From assembly GCA_003024985.2 (NCBI GenBank), contig PXIH01S0002223.1: a DNA stretch of 14,908 nucleotides, one strand, 5' to 3'. The stretch comes from Euperipatoides rowelli. Taxonomy: Eukaryota > Onychophora > Udeonychophora > Euonychophora > Peripatopsidae. The translations under genes were made by a program, and so were the position numbers. Shown in pieces: positions 1 through 8,079 of this stretch; positions within the stretch are counted from its first letter, which is position 1; every line of letters begins with the position of its first letter. Under the pieces are notes generated by a model that saw only the letters and a list, made by a program, of their open reading frames with translations, ran no database searches and was not told where the DNA came from.

Positions 1-326
1 CTACATGCCAAATTTCAAGTTTGTGCTATGTTGGGAAGTAAGCTAAACACTATTGGGTCATTGGCTCCCCCCCCCACTCATATCTGAGTCGGTATATTGT
101 GAAGTTTCATGCTGAATCAGTCTGAGTCATTACCAGTGAACGTCTTTTAAAAGCCTTAACAAATAAAAACCCAAACAATATACCTAGATCCACATAGTCA
201 GAAAAACTATAATACTTACTTAACTTTCCATTATGTACAGTATCATTTTTAGACCCTTCCCCCAACCTTTGATAATGGTAAATTAAAAAGTACTTAATCT
301 GTTTGCTGAGTATGTTATTTTCCTGA
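1..326. other. AT-rich noncoding stretch
   Basis: I see no supported gene, RNA or element here. There is a short C run near 68-77 and no open frame of useful length. Confidence 0.5.
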
Positions 327-527
327 TTAGATAATTGATTGCTTAAGAATGATGATGATTGAATAAAACAACCAGTTGTTTAAAGTCATCCTTGTATTTA
401 ATAAAGTATTCACAGGAAATTGTATTTGAGGCTTTGTAAAAACATCGTGATTCCCTTCCTCTATCGTATTATCCTGAGTTTGGTCAACCAGATGAATCTC
501 AAACCAATCATCATCAATCTGATCATA
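327..527 (-). other. possible orphan terminal exon, minus strand
   Basis: Read on the minus strand, a pyrimidine-rich stretch ending in ACAG (complement of 528-531) is followed by 66 open codons and a TAA stop (complement of 327-329). The first part is acidic (YDQIDDDWFEIHLVDQ) and I do not recognise it. The homologous stretch in the duplicated segment, complement of about 4445-4550, keeps an AG at the same place but has a one-base deletion and stops, so it is broken there. This may be a real exon, an old exon decaying in both copies, or chance. The AT-rich codons near the stop look noncoding, so an exon, if real, may end earlier. Confidence 0.2.
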
Positions 528-1083
528 CTGTAAAAATAAGATTTGATTACTGCACTGTATGTTTTATTAGAAGTATTGCAGGTACCATTGATATGATACC
601 GAGCAACTACCGTTATATTGTCCCTGAATAATTGTAATAAAGATGTAGTGCAGAGTCGAGGTATGGTCGTCCATTCAGGAGCTCACAGGACTGTCCCATC
701 TTAAGACATGTAGTCCCGGGGGACATGTTTGATCCCTGGGGTCCAATACCTATCCAGTTTTTCCAGGCCCAGGTGAAAGGCAACCGTTTTCTTTACAGGA
801 AAAGAATATTAAATCTGAATGAATGAAAAATTTGCAACGCCTTATGTGGGATATAGGCACTTAATAAGAACCAACTCAGATTTAGTCGAAAGTAATTGCA
901 GATAAGGACTTTCGAATTTGATTCCAGATAGAAGATTGTAATGCTTGATTGTAAGTAAATTGTGGTTTCGCCTCTTAGGGGTAAACTTCTTTAAAAAAAA
1001 AACATTCAGTGCATACTAGTTTGTTTTAGTCTTAAATAAATGAAATGGCACTCCAGTGTATGACACAAATAATTCCTTGGATT
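425..1083. repeat. segmental duplication, copy A (interrupted by a SINE)
   Basis: Positions 425-652 and 1014-1083 align collinearly with 4445-4715. Shared landmarks include TTGATTNC-type runs near 450/4470, GATTACTGCAC/GATGACTGCAC near 546/4567, and a 21-base near-identical block ending in CCTTGGATTAT at 1083 and 4713. The second copy lacks about 60 bases found at roughly 559-619. Together with the duplicated kinase further downstream, this indicates a tandem DNA duplication of about 3.6-4 kb rather than separate retrocopies. Confidence 0.75.
653..1002 (+). mobile_element. tRNA-derived SINE, copy a
   Basis: The head (about 655-740) carries a B-box-like GTTTGATCCCTGG preceded by an A-box-like TGGTCGTCC region. 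The body includes CCAGGCCCAGGTGAAAGG and AATAAGAACC. The tail CCTCTTAGGGGTAAAC leads into an A-run at 993-1002. The same head, body and tail recur in reverse in the SINE at 8080-8555. The insertion is flanked by AGTGCA at 647-652 and 1008-1013, within an imperfect duplication of about 12 bases. The sister segment at about 4612-4625 has the empty site. Compared with the minus-strand relative it has an extra stretch of roughly 75 bases before the tail. Confidence 0.75.
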
Positions 1084-1890
1084 ATTTTTGTCAGAAAGCA
1101 CATAATGGATAGTGACATTTTAATAAGGATGAGTGACATGGTTACCCTTATTGGTGACCCACTAATGAAGTATTGGATGCAGAATTTTGGTCAAATTTAT
1201 GGAATGATAGAACATGAAGGTTATTAATCATAATAAGACTTATTACAGAACGGTTAAGATCTCACCGAACTTGCAATGAAAATAAAATTTTGTTGATCAA
1301 ATCTAACAATTGCTTTCAAAATTTTTTGATTAAAGTGGCTTTGGCATACTTCCTACTGAGGGAGAGATTTGGTATAATGGGTGTGATTACGGAAAATGAA
1401 ATGTTATGTGCTTTTGGTTGTAATGTACCGAATGGTGAATCACATGTTTTGGGACTGTGGTTTTTTTTTTTCATTCTTGTAGAGTTTTCTTTTGTGGGAG
1501 TATGAACCAAGAAAGGTTTTAAAGGGAGAAAAATCTTAAGTTGTTACCAATAATTTTAAGAAAATTTATTTGTCATGTTTTTCAGCATTTGGAAGTGTAG
1601 ATGCTTGAAAAATTTTCAGGGTTATTCTGCAGCTAGGCTAATTACATGTTTTTTTTTATGCAAATGTTAATTTTGAGTACAAAAATGATGTATTTTCATT
1701 GGATCAGGCCCTGTTTGACAAATTGTGGGATAGGGAAATAATGATTTAATTTAATGACAAGTAGTAAAATTTATGCTTTTTGTTATGTGGGTGATTGTCT
1801 TTTATCTTTGGGTATGTGCACACCTTGAGGGGGTGATTCATTTTGGGTTTATGGTTTGTATTGTTTTCAATTGGTAATTTTTGTCAAATT
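1084..1890 (+). mobile_element. LINE 3' fragment 1 (ORF2 C-terminus, 5'-truncated)
   Basis: Translated pieces match the C-terminal part of ORF2 of the long LINE at 9241-14883. FVRKHIMDSD aligns with YVHKNIISGD, and GDPLMKYW with KDPIMRMW. CFQNFLIKV (about 1311-1337) aligns with GFQNFIIKV, CAFGC with CYFGC of the Cys/His motif, and LFDKLWDRE (about 1708-1734) with VFHKLWDAE. Frames shift between these blocks, so it is dead. The 5' edge is set by comparison with the duplicated segment at 4715. The 3' edge is approximate: TTTATGGTTTGTA near 1850 matches the long LINE's 3' UTR, and there is no clear A-tail. Confidence 0.75.
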
Positions 1891-2159
1891 TATTTATTTA
1901 GACGATTTACACATAAGCAAAAATGCTTTTAAACCATATTACATCTATTGTAGTACTAACTAAGTATTGGCACAAGTTGGTAAAGAACAAATTACACACA
2001 ATTAAAAATTATACCTATAGAACAATAAAGTAAAAATATTGTATAAGTGATAATACAGCATTTAATATGATTAAAAATTTGTCAAGTCTGAGCTCACCAT
2101 AAAAAACTTAATAAATAATTAAGGTTAAGAAAACTTATTTGTCCAATCAATACTAAAAA
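1891..2159. other. AT-rich noncoding stretch
   Basis: I see no gene or recognisable repeat between the LINE fragment and the conserved block upstream of the first kinase. Confidence 0.4.
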
Positions 2160-2417
2160 TTATTTTGGTTTACTTAGTAATTTTTTTTTAATGATTAAAT
2201 GTATTTATTTTAAATGAGAAATTATTTGATATACAGATCGAATTGTTAGACATTTAATCTAATGTAAAAGAATAAATTATAATGATAAACTATCTTATCC
2301 ACTAAGTTTAAAGTTCAAATATTATTGTAACGTTAAGCACAAGTTATTCGTTTATATTAAAATTATTATGTACTAAAAGTTATTTCTAATAACACAAACT
2401 GTAATAAATTGAAATAA
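2160..2417 (+). promoter_or_regulatory. duplicated upstream block, kinase copy 1
   Basis: About 250 bases directly upstream of the start codon align with 5755-5993 upstream of the second kinase. Shared runs include TTTAATCTAATGTAAAA, AAGTTCAAATATTATTGTAA and TATTAAAATTATT. It ends in GAAATAAATGG, identical at both starts. This must hold the 5' UTR and probably the core promoter, but I see no convincing TATA box or initiator among the AT-rich sequence. The homology shows that promoter and gene were copied together. Confidence 0.5.
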
Positions 2418-3500
2418 ATGGAAACTATATCAGTAGAGATTCGAAAAAAAGCCAGCCAGCTATGCCGTGAATATCTTGGTGGAATTTGGCAAAATCTACC
2501 CCTAAATGAAATAATTATTGAAAAATTAACCGGAGGATATGCAAATCTAACCCTAAAACTTTCATTACCAGCTAACTACAAGCCAATAAGAGAAGAACCC
2601 TGCCAAGTAATCATGAAGATCCATCAGGATTTGTTCAGGGAAGGTTACTTCCGACAAATGACAGAGAACATTATTGCTGTATCATTGGCTGAGAGAAAAT
2701 TGGCTCCAAAAGTTTATGGTATATTTGATGGTGGACGTATAGATGAATATATTATATCCAGACCATTAGTTTATACCGAGCTACGTAATCCTAGTATATT
2801 AAATGCAATTGTAAGAAAGCTGGCTCATTTACACTCCATAAATCTTCCTATTAACAGAAATCCAAATAAGAGATTGAATCAACTTAAAGAGTTTACAAAC
2901 AATGTAATAAATGATCCCAGAAATAAAGATGATCCAAAACGAAAAGAAGTTATGGACTTTTTTTTGTCAATAGATCATAATAAAGAACAAAAATGGCTGA
3001 AGGAAATAATTGATTCCCTTAATCCCCCTGTTGTTTATTGTCATGGAGATCTACAGTGCAATAATATATTATTAGAGGACAATTCTTTAGATGATCCAAT
3101 AGTTCATATCATAGATTTTGACTTAAGTGGTTATAATTATCGAGCAACAGATTTTGCAAGTCTTATTAATAGTATTTGTTTTGAAATGCCTTGCTTAGAA
3201 CCTCCTTATTATAAAGCCCATTGGGATCTATACCCTACTTTAGAGGAACAAAAAGTTATTTTTGATATCTATCTAGAAGAAATGGTGAAAATAAGAAGTA
3301 ACCGATATGACAGAGAAAAAGAAATAGAACTACTTTTGAAAGAAACAAAAGTTTTTTCTTTCATTTTTTGTTATTATTTCTTATGTTTTGTTTTGCAGAG
3401 AAAAGATAATCTTCGGGATCCTATGGACTTGGTAGAAAGTGCACAATTATTGATAAATCGTTATAAAGAACTAAAGATGGAAATGGTTTTAACCAAATAG
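2418..3500 (+). CDS. choline/ethanolamine-kinase-family protein, copy 1
   Basis: This 360-residue intronless ORF belongs to the choline/ethanolamine kinase family, which phosphorylates choline or ethanolamine with ATP in the cytosol (the first step of the Kennedy pathway). Family marks in order: a glycine-loop-like LTGGYANLTL (residues 37-46); IMKIH with a candidate ATP lysine K67; a helix with E83 leading to LAPKVYGIFDGGRIDEYIISR (95-115); the Brenner-type motif VYCHGDLQCNNILL (206-219) with catalytic D211 and metal-binding N216; and IIDFDLSGYNYR (231-242) with D233. YPTLEEQ (272-278) also fits. The C-terminal segment, normally tryptophan-rich and lining the choline pocket, reads CYYFLCFVLQ (318-327) without tryptophan, so the substrate is uncertain. 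The start is supported by the identical start context in the second copy. It lacks the N-terminal extension of vertebrate enzymes. Confidence 0.9.
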   Translation: METISVEIRKKASQLCREYLGGIWQNLPLNEIIIEKLTGGYANLTLKLSLPANYKPIREEPCQVIMKIHQDLFREGYFRQMTENIIAVSLAERKLAPKVYGIFDGGRIDEYIISRPLVYTELRNPSILNAIVRKLAHLHSINLPINRNPNKRLNQLKEFTNNVINDPRNKDDPKRKEVMDFFLSIDHNKEQKWLKEIIDSLNPPVVYCHGDLQCNNILLEDNSLDDPIVHIIDFDLSGYNYRATDFASLINSICFEMPCLEPPYYKAHWDLYPTLEEQKVIFDIYLEEMVKIRSNRYDREKEIELLLKETKVFSFIFCYYFLCFVLQRKDNLRDPMDLVESAQLLINRYKELKMEMVLTK

Positions 3501-3525
3501 AGAAATTAAACTGATGTTCTTTACT

Positions 3526-3531
3526 AATAAA
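3526..3531 (+). terminator. poly(A) signal of kinase copy 1
   Basis: AATAAA lies 25 bases past the stop codon, in a 3' flank homologous to that of the second kinase. The second copy reads AATAAT at the same place, so it may use another signal, for example ATTAAA at about 7134. Confidence 0.5.
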
Positions 3532-3613
3532 GTATTTTTGGTATCTATGAAATTGAAGTATACTCTGAAAGTTGGATGATTATTTCTAAACTCTATTATT
3601 TTTTCTTATAAAG

Positions 3614-3637
3614 ATTTATTTATTTATTTATTTATTA
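3614..3637 (+). repeat. (TTTA)n microsatellite
   Basis: About six tandem TTTA units lie just past the end of homology between the two kinase 3' flanks. Confidence 0.85.
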
Positions 3638-3858
3638 ATAAATCAATTCTATTTATAGTTATTTATCAACCAATTGCCGTGATGTAATTAATGTGAGTTG
3701 ATATGAACGTATCATGATCATTACTCGTAAACATCAATACAGATCAATCAATAACTTTAAACATATTAGAAAATAATTTTGAATAAATTTGCCTGAAATT
3801 AAAGCAGAAAAAAAAACTTTTAAGAAATATTGTTTTTTACTGACTTGACCAGCAACAG
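3638..3858. other. AT-rich noncoding stretch
   Basis: No gene is supported here. The 12-mer TGAGTTGATATG occurs at about 3693 and again at about 4189, possibly a trace of local duplication. Confidence 0.35.
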
Positions 3859-3924
3859 ACGAGCTGGGAAGATCGAGTTGGAAGATCAAGTAGGTCAGGA
3901 AGACCTTCGACCAAGCCATCCCCG
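3859..3924 (+). pseudogene. probable mariner-like transposase scrap
   Basis: In the frame starting at 3859 the translation reads TSWEDRVG followed by RSGRPSTKPSP. This resembles the linker after the helix-turn-helix region of mariner-family transposases (GRTS-ED-RSGRPST). Only about 22 codons remain. It abuts the kinase fragment directly. The neighbouring frame is open through the junction, which produces a chimeric ORF. Short matches can mislead, so this is a moderate call. Confidence 0.4.
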
Positions 3925-4047
3925 TAATAAAGTGGAAACTATATCAGTAGAGATTCGAGAAAAAGCCAGCAAGCTATGCCGGGAATATATTGGTGGAGTT
4001 TGGCAAAATATATCCCAAAATGAAATAATCATTGAAAAATTAACCGG
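3925..4047 (+). pseudogene. choline/ethanolamine-kinase 5' fragment
   Basis: Codons equivalent to residues 2-39 of the full kinases are present, from VETISVEIREKASK to EKLTG, and homology then stops abruptly. The ATG is gone: eight bases (AAATAAAT) before the GGAAACT are missing relative to the intact genes. It differs from the second full copy (5994-7076) at three residues and from the first at about seven, so it is closer to the second. The coding match ends at CCG followed by GTTGAT. That could be truncation or the relic of a splice donor. Together with the preceding mariner scrap it forms a 73-codon open frame (3830-4051), probably meaningless. Confidence 0.8.
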
Positions 4048-4050
4048 TTG

Positions 4051-4444
4051 ATACTGGTTATATATATTTTAAATATTTATTTTATATTGTGGTATTATTA
4101 ATTATATGCTATATTTATTTAGTTATTTTAATTGATCCAGATAGATTAATTATGAACTATTATAATCTTTGGTTTTCTTATAAAAATATGAGTTGATATG
4201 GATTTGATAATATTGTTATGTACTTATGTCTGTAAACCTAATATTTGTATGTATGATTCTATGTATTAATAGTTATTCACATAAAATACTTTATTATAGA
4301 AAGCTGTAATTTATGATTTTATTAAAATATAATAACAAATAAAAATATAAACATCTAATATTTTTACTTTTAATAGTTAAAATAATATTTTGAAAATAAC
4401 CTGCATTTATTTATTTAACATCTCTACTGAATATTATATTTTCT
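4051..4444. other. AT-rich noncoding stretch
   Basis: Very AT-rich, with no open frame or recognisable element. It has no clear counterpart upstream of the first duplicated segment. Confidence 0.5.
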
Positions 4445-4715
4445 GTATTTCAGGTTCTGTAAGACATCTTGATTGCTCTCCTATATTGCATTATCCTCAA
4501 CTTGGTCATCAATTGAAGCTCAAACAAATCTTTGTCCATCTGATCCTACTCTAAAGAATTAGAATTGATGACTGCACCGTGGTGTCCTGGAATAATGGTG
4601 ATAAATCATACCGTGCATAGTATTTATTTTCTGCATATGTATAGGCTATTTATATTTTCGTCTAAAACAAGAAATCGTGCTCCAATAATATGATACAAAT
4701 AATTCCTTGGATTAT
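4445..4715. repeat. segmental duplication, copy A' (SINE-free)
   Basis: This is the partner of 425-1083. It lacks the SINE found at 653-1002 and the LINE fragment that begins at 1084, so it gives the empty-site sequence for both. The minus-strand open frame seen in copy A is broken here by a deletion and stops. Confidence 0.75.
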
Positions 4716-4740
4716 AGATACCAATATTTAGTTTTTTATG

Positions 4741-5614
4741 ATTTTTTTTTTTTTACAATATTGAATCTTTATTCACTTTCATACAAGAAATATTGTTACA
4801 ACAAAATTTTCACACTAAAAAACATATTATGCTTGACATTAAAATGTGCATTATTAACCCACAAATAGGTTTTATATACCACCCCTTTTCTGCAAAACCA
4901 TTTATACAGGTGTGTCACATAATTTGAGGATCATGCCCTCTTTTAAACAAAATAAATCCTTTGTATATGTCTCATGCAACAGTTCAAGTATGTTGGCCAA
5001 ATTGCCATCATTCTTGTTTTTATAGATTATCTGGTCCTCCATATTCCAAACAATATTACCACCACCACCTATCTTAAGTGTCTTTGTAGAGTCATGAACT
5101 TGGTGTGCTGTCCAATCCTCACTCCTCTCGGTGAATATATAACCTTCCAAAATTTATTTGTTGTGTTTTGTACCATTTGACACTCCCAAATATGTGCTCT
5201 AAGGTTTCCGGATTTCCCTTACACATCACACACTCATTACACATGACTCCCCTCACTTTTAATGTATACAATATGTCTCTGGTGGGCAAAATTTTTAACA
5301 ACAATTTAATCCCAGAATCCTCCATTGTAATTTTTAATAACAGTTTTTTTAACAAAACCAAGGATTAACGTCTTTGTTTCTATAATTAAGAAACTCATTA
5401 TTTCATCTTCATGAACAACTTATATTCTACGTTTTGTATATAATTGGTGAGCAGTCCCAGACTTATGACCTCCTGGTCCTACCTCATGTCCCATGAATTC
5501 CCTCATTTGCCACATTTTATGAAAATCCGGGATTCGCAACTATCTCTTCTCACTAAATTATACGTAATAGTTCTCTGCAAATCTCTGAGATCAATATGCT
5601 TTTTATGAAATTAT
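4741..5614 (-). mobile_element. LINE 3' fragment 2 (ORF2 C-terminus, 3' UTR and poly(A))
   Basis: Read on the minus strand, the fragment begins with NNFIKSILISE, aligning with YNYVHKNIISG of the long LINE. It then shows VVHEDE (IIHEDE in the long LINE), ILPTRDILYTLKVRG, the Cys/His motif CVMCKGNPETLEH (complement of about 5200-5240) and ILELLHETYTKDLFCLKEG, aligning with IAEFVHQIYVNDMFVYKT. AATAAAG (complement of about 4767) precedes a run of A residues (T run 4741-4754). Flanking TTTAGTTTTTTA (4727-4738) and TTTAGTTTTCTA (5615-5626) look like a target duplication, 11 of 12 matching. Frameshifts and stops make it a dead 5'-truncated copy. It is more diverged from the long LINE than expected for one subfamily. 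Confidence 0.85.
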
Positions 5615-5668
5615 TTTAGTTTTCTAAATACTTTTTTTTTAAAAAATCCGTCAGTTTGGGCTTTTACA

Positions 5669-5689
5669 GGATTCGAAATCTTCGAATCC
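5669..5689. repeat. perfect 9-bp inverted repeat with 3-base loop
   Basis: GGATTCGAA and TTCGAATCC are separated by ATC. They form a perfect hairpin, or a T-arm-like relic of a tRNA-derived element. No A-box partner is convincing nearby. Confidence 0.5.
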
Positions 5690-5754
5690 CATATCGAATT
5701 GGTCATCTGACTTTGACCACTTGACTAGGAACACTAGGAACGCAGGGTTTTCAA

Positions 5755-5993
5755 TAATTTTTTTTTAAATGATTAAATTAATTTTGTTTTAATTGAAAAT
5801 TTATTATACAGATAAAAATTATAAACAGATTTAATCTAATGTAAAAAAATCAATTAAAATGATAACCTATCTTATCAGCAAAGTTCAAATATTATTGTAA
5901 AGTAAGTATAAGTTTTTCATTTCTATTAAAATTATTTTGTGTTATAGGTTCTTTCTAATACACAAACCATTTAACCATAATAAAGTGAAATAA
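5755..5993 (+). promoter_or_regulatory. duplicated upstream block, kinase copy 2
   Basis: This is the counterpart of 2160-2417. It retains the TTTAATCTAATGTAAAA and GTTCAAATATTATTGTAA runs and the start context GAAATAAATGG. It also contains AATAAAGTG just before the start, which the kinase fragment at 3925 keeps. Confidence 0.5.
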
Positions 5994-7076
5994 ATGGAAA
6001 CTATATCAGTGGAAATTCGAGAAAGAGCTAGCAAGCTATGCCGGGAATATCTTGATGGAGTTTGGCAAAATATATCCCAAAATGAAATAATCATTGAAAA
6101 ATTAACCGGAGGATTTGCAAATCTAACCCTAAAACTTTCTTTACCAGCTAACTACAAGCCAATAATAGAAGAACCCTCTCAAGTAATAATGAAGATTCAT
6201 CAGGATGTATTCGAGGAAGGTTACTTCCGACAAATGACAGAAAACATTATTGCTGTATCATTGGCTGAGAAGAAATTGGCTCCAAAGGTTTATGGTATAT
6301 TTGATGGTGGACGTATAGATGAATATATTATATCCAGACCATTCGTTAATAAAGAGCTACGTAATCCTAGTATATTAAGTGCAATTATGAGAAAGTTGGC
6401 CCATTTACATAGCATGAATATTCCTATTAACAAAAATCCAAATAAGAGATTGAAACAACTTAAAGAGTTTGCAAACAATGTACTAAATGATCCCAGAAAT
6501 AAAGGTGATCCAAGGCGAAAAGAAGTTATGGAATTTTTTTTGTCAATAGATCATAATAAAGAACAAAAATGGCTGAGGGAAATAATTGATTCCATTAATC
6601 CCCCTGTTGTTTATTGTCATGGAGATCTTCAATGCAATAATATATTATTAGAGGACAATTCTTTAGATGACCCAAATGTTCATATTATAGATTATGATTT
6701 AAGTGGGTATAATTATCGTGGAACAGATTTTGCAAATCTTTTTAATAGTATTTGTTTTGAATTGCCCTGCTTAGAACCCCCTTATTTTAAAGTTCATTGG
6801 GATCTATATCCTACTTTAGAGGAACAAAAAGTAATTTTCGATATTTATATAGAAGAATTGGAGAAAATAAGCAGTATCCGATTCGACAGAGAAAAAGAAA
6901 TAACAATACTTTTGAAAGAAACAAAAGTATTTTCGTTCTTTTATTGTTATTATTTCATATGTTTTGATTTACAGAGGGAAGACAATCTTCCGAATTCTAT
7001 AGACTGGGTAGACGGGGCACAGTCATTGATAAATCGTTATAAAGAATTAAAAATGGAATTGCTTTTAAACAAATAG
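5994..7076 (+). CDS. choline/ethanolamine-kinase-family protein, copy 2
   Basis: This 360-residue ORF aligns end to end without gaps with the gene at 2418-3500; I count 62 differing residues, about 83% identity. The catalytic marks are kept: LTGGFANLTL (37-46), K67, the EYIISR region (110-115), VYCHGDLQCNNILL (206-219) with D211 and N216, and IIDYDLSGYNYRGTDF (231-246) with D233. The Brenner stretch is unchanged between copies. Changes cluster near residues 21-29 and 328-340. The C-terminal pocket segment reads CYYFICFDLQ (318-327), again without the tryptophans usual in choline kinases. Same start context, no introns. An open frame kept over such divergence suggests a working protein. Choline, ethanolamine or another amino alcohol are all possible substrates. 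Confidence 0.9.
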   Translation: METISVEIRERASKLCREYLDGVWQNISQNEIIIEKLTGGFANLTLKLSLPANYKPIIEEPSQVIMKIHQDVFEEGYFRQMTENIIAVSLAEKKLAPKVYGIFDGGRIDEYIISRPFVNKELRNPSILSAIMRKLAHLHSMNIPINKNPNKRLKQLKEFANNVLNDPRNKGDPRRKEVMEFFLSIDHNKEQKWLREIIDSINPPVVYCHGDLQCNNILLEDNSLDDPNVHIIDYDLSGYNYRGTDFANLFNSICFELPCLEPPYFKVHWDLYPTLEEQKVIFDIYIEELEKISSIRFDREKEITILLKETKVFSFFYCYYFICFDLQREDNLPNSIDWVDGAQSLINRYKELKMELLLNK

Positions 7077-7197
7077 TAACATTAAACTGATGTTTTTTAC
7101 TAATAATGTACAGTATTTTTGTTATTTATTGAAATTAAAGTATGCTTTGAAGTTTGTATGTCTATTTCTAAACTGTATTATTTTTTTCTTATAAAGG
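7077..7197 (+). other. 3' flank homologous to kinase copy 1
   Basis: The flank reads ATTAAACTGATGTT, then TACTAATAA, then TCTATTTCTAAACT and TTTTTTCTTATAAAG, matching 3505-3612. It marks the distal end of the duplicated unit. Confidence 0.7.
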
Positions 7198-7292
7198 TAT
7201 ATTTTGCAACTAACATATTAATTCAAATCTTTATTTATTTTTTTTTAAATTTACATTTTTTTAAAATTAAATTTCCCAAGGAACTGCGTTTT

Positions 7293-7600
7293 ATTTACAT
7301 ATGTACGACAAGGTCTTGTGGCCAAATGGTGAGAGAGCTTGGATTGTTAAGACTTAGACCAATGCTGGGGATCCAGGTTCAATCCCGGCTAGGGCAGTCA
7401 TGGAACAGATTTTTCTCCCTACCTGTAACAGCTCGCTTTGGGGTTTTTTTCCAAGTACGCTGCCCATTACCATCAATAAGAACCTTGTATTTGTTAATCT
7501 GTGTATTTTCTAAAGTATTATTAACACAAGAATACATCTCTCCACCCTTTTGAGAGGAGAATTATTTAAAAAAAAAAATAATAATAATTTACATATGTAC
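7293..7600 (+). mobile_element. intact tRNA-derived SINE, copy c, with 14-bp target duplication
   Basis: The element body is 7307-7586. It is flanked by perfect copies of ATTTACATATGTAC (7293-7306 and 7587-7600). The A box TGGCCAAATGG (7319-7329) and B box GGTTCAATCCC (7376-7386) lie about 46 bases apart, suggesting a class II (leucine- or serine-like) tRNA ancestor with a long variable arm. The body has GGCAGTCATGGAA, AAGTACGCTGCCC and AATAAGAACC. The tail has CACCCTTTTGAGAGGAG and ends in A(11) followed by AAT repeats. The perfect duplication points to a recent insertion. The 144-codon open frame across it is incidental. Confidence 0.9.
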
Positions 7601-7739
7601 AATTTTCATATTTTCTTAATTGGAACAAATTTATAATTTTACAAATTTCTGTGGTCTTTTTCATAGAATATCAGCCATCTTTTTCTTGCAGGCACCTCCT
7701 GGTGTCCACTTCTTGATTAACATTTTCTAGTGTCAAACA

Positions 7740-7880
7740 AGGATGAAAAAAATCTTACTGTCTAGGTCCATAGTGAAAAAAGTACCCGGATTACGGGGTC
7801 AGACGTGTGAGTCTTGAACCCTGATCCATAAGGCAGTCTTTTTTGTGACCTATCTCATCTCACTAGACCAGGGCTTCTTA
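7740..7880 (-). mobile_element. degenerate tRNA-derived SINE, copy d
   Basis: On the minus strand an A-box-like TGGTCTAGTGAG (complement of 7859-7870) is followed by a B box GGGTTCAAGACTC (complement of 7809-7821), then CCGGGTACTTTTTTCAC, which weakly matches the body of the SINE at 8561-8870. I find no target duplication and the 3' end is not defined. The head resembles glutamate- or aspartate-type tRNAs. Confidence 0.45.
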
Positions 7881-8079
7881 ACACAAACATAAATAATTTG
7901 CAAATAAATGGTTCAATTACTCGTAATACATAATTAGAACCATTACAGACAGTTGGACAAAAAAAATTTAAAGAGAAAATCACCTTAATATATTGGGACC
8001 AAGAGATGATGTTTATCCCAAAACTTTCCAACATTTGATTCTTCCCAACAATAGAGATCTCTTGTATAATATTTTTTTT

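Noticed and set aside
4974-5368. Plus-strand ORFs of 66-68 codons
   Set aside because: Antisense to LINE fragment 2, whose minus-strand translation has clear homology to the long LINE.
7311-7395. A functional tRNA gene
   Set aside because: A and B boxes are present, but the sequence is the head of a 280-bp SINE with target duplication and A-tail, and I could not form a clean acceptor stem.
7119-7553. 144-codon plus-strand open frame after kinase copy 2
   Set aside because: It runs from the kinase 3' flank into SINE c, contains hydrophobic low-complexity translation of AT-rich DNA, and its middle is the tRNA-like head.
7640-7740. Possible minus-strand coding patch (KKWTPGGACKKKMADIL)
   Set aside because: Fewer than 25 codons, no recognisable family and no clear splice sites; could also be the 3' part of SINE d.
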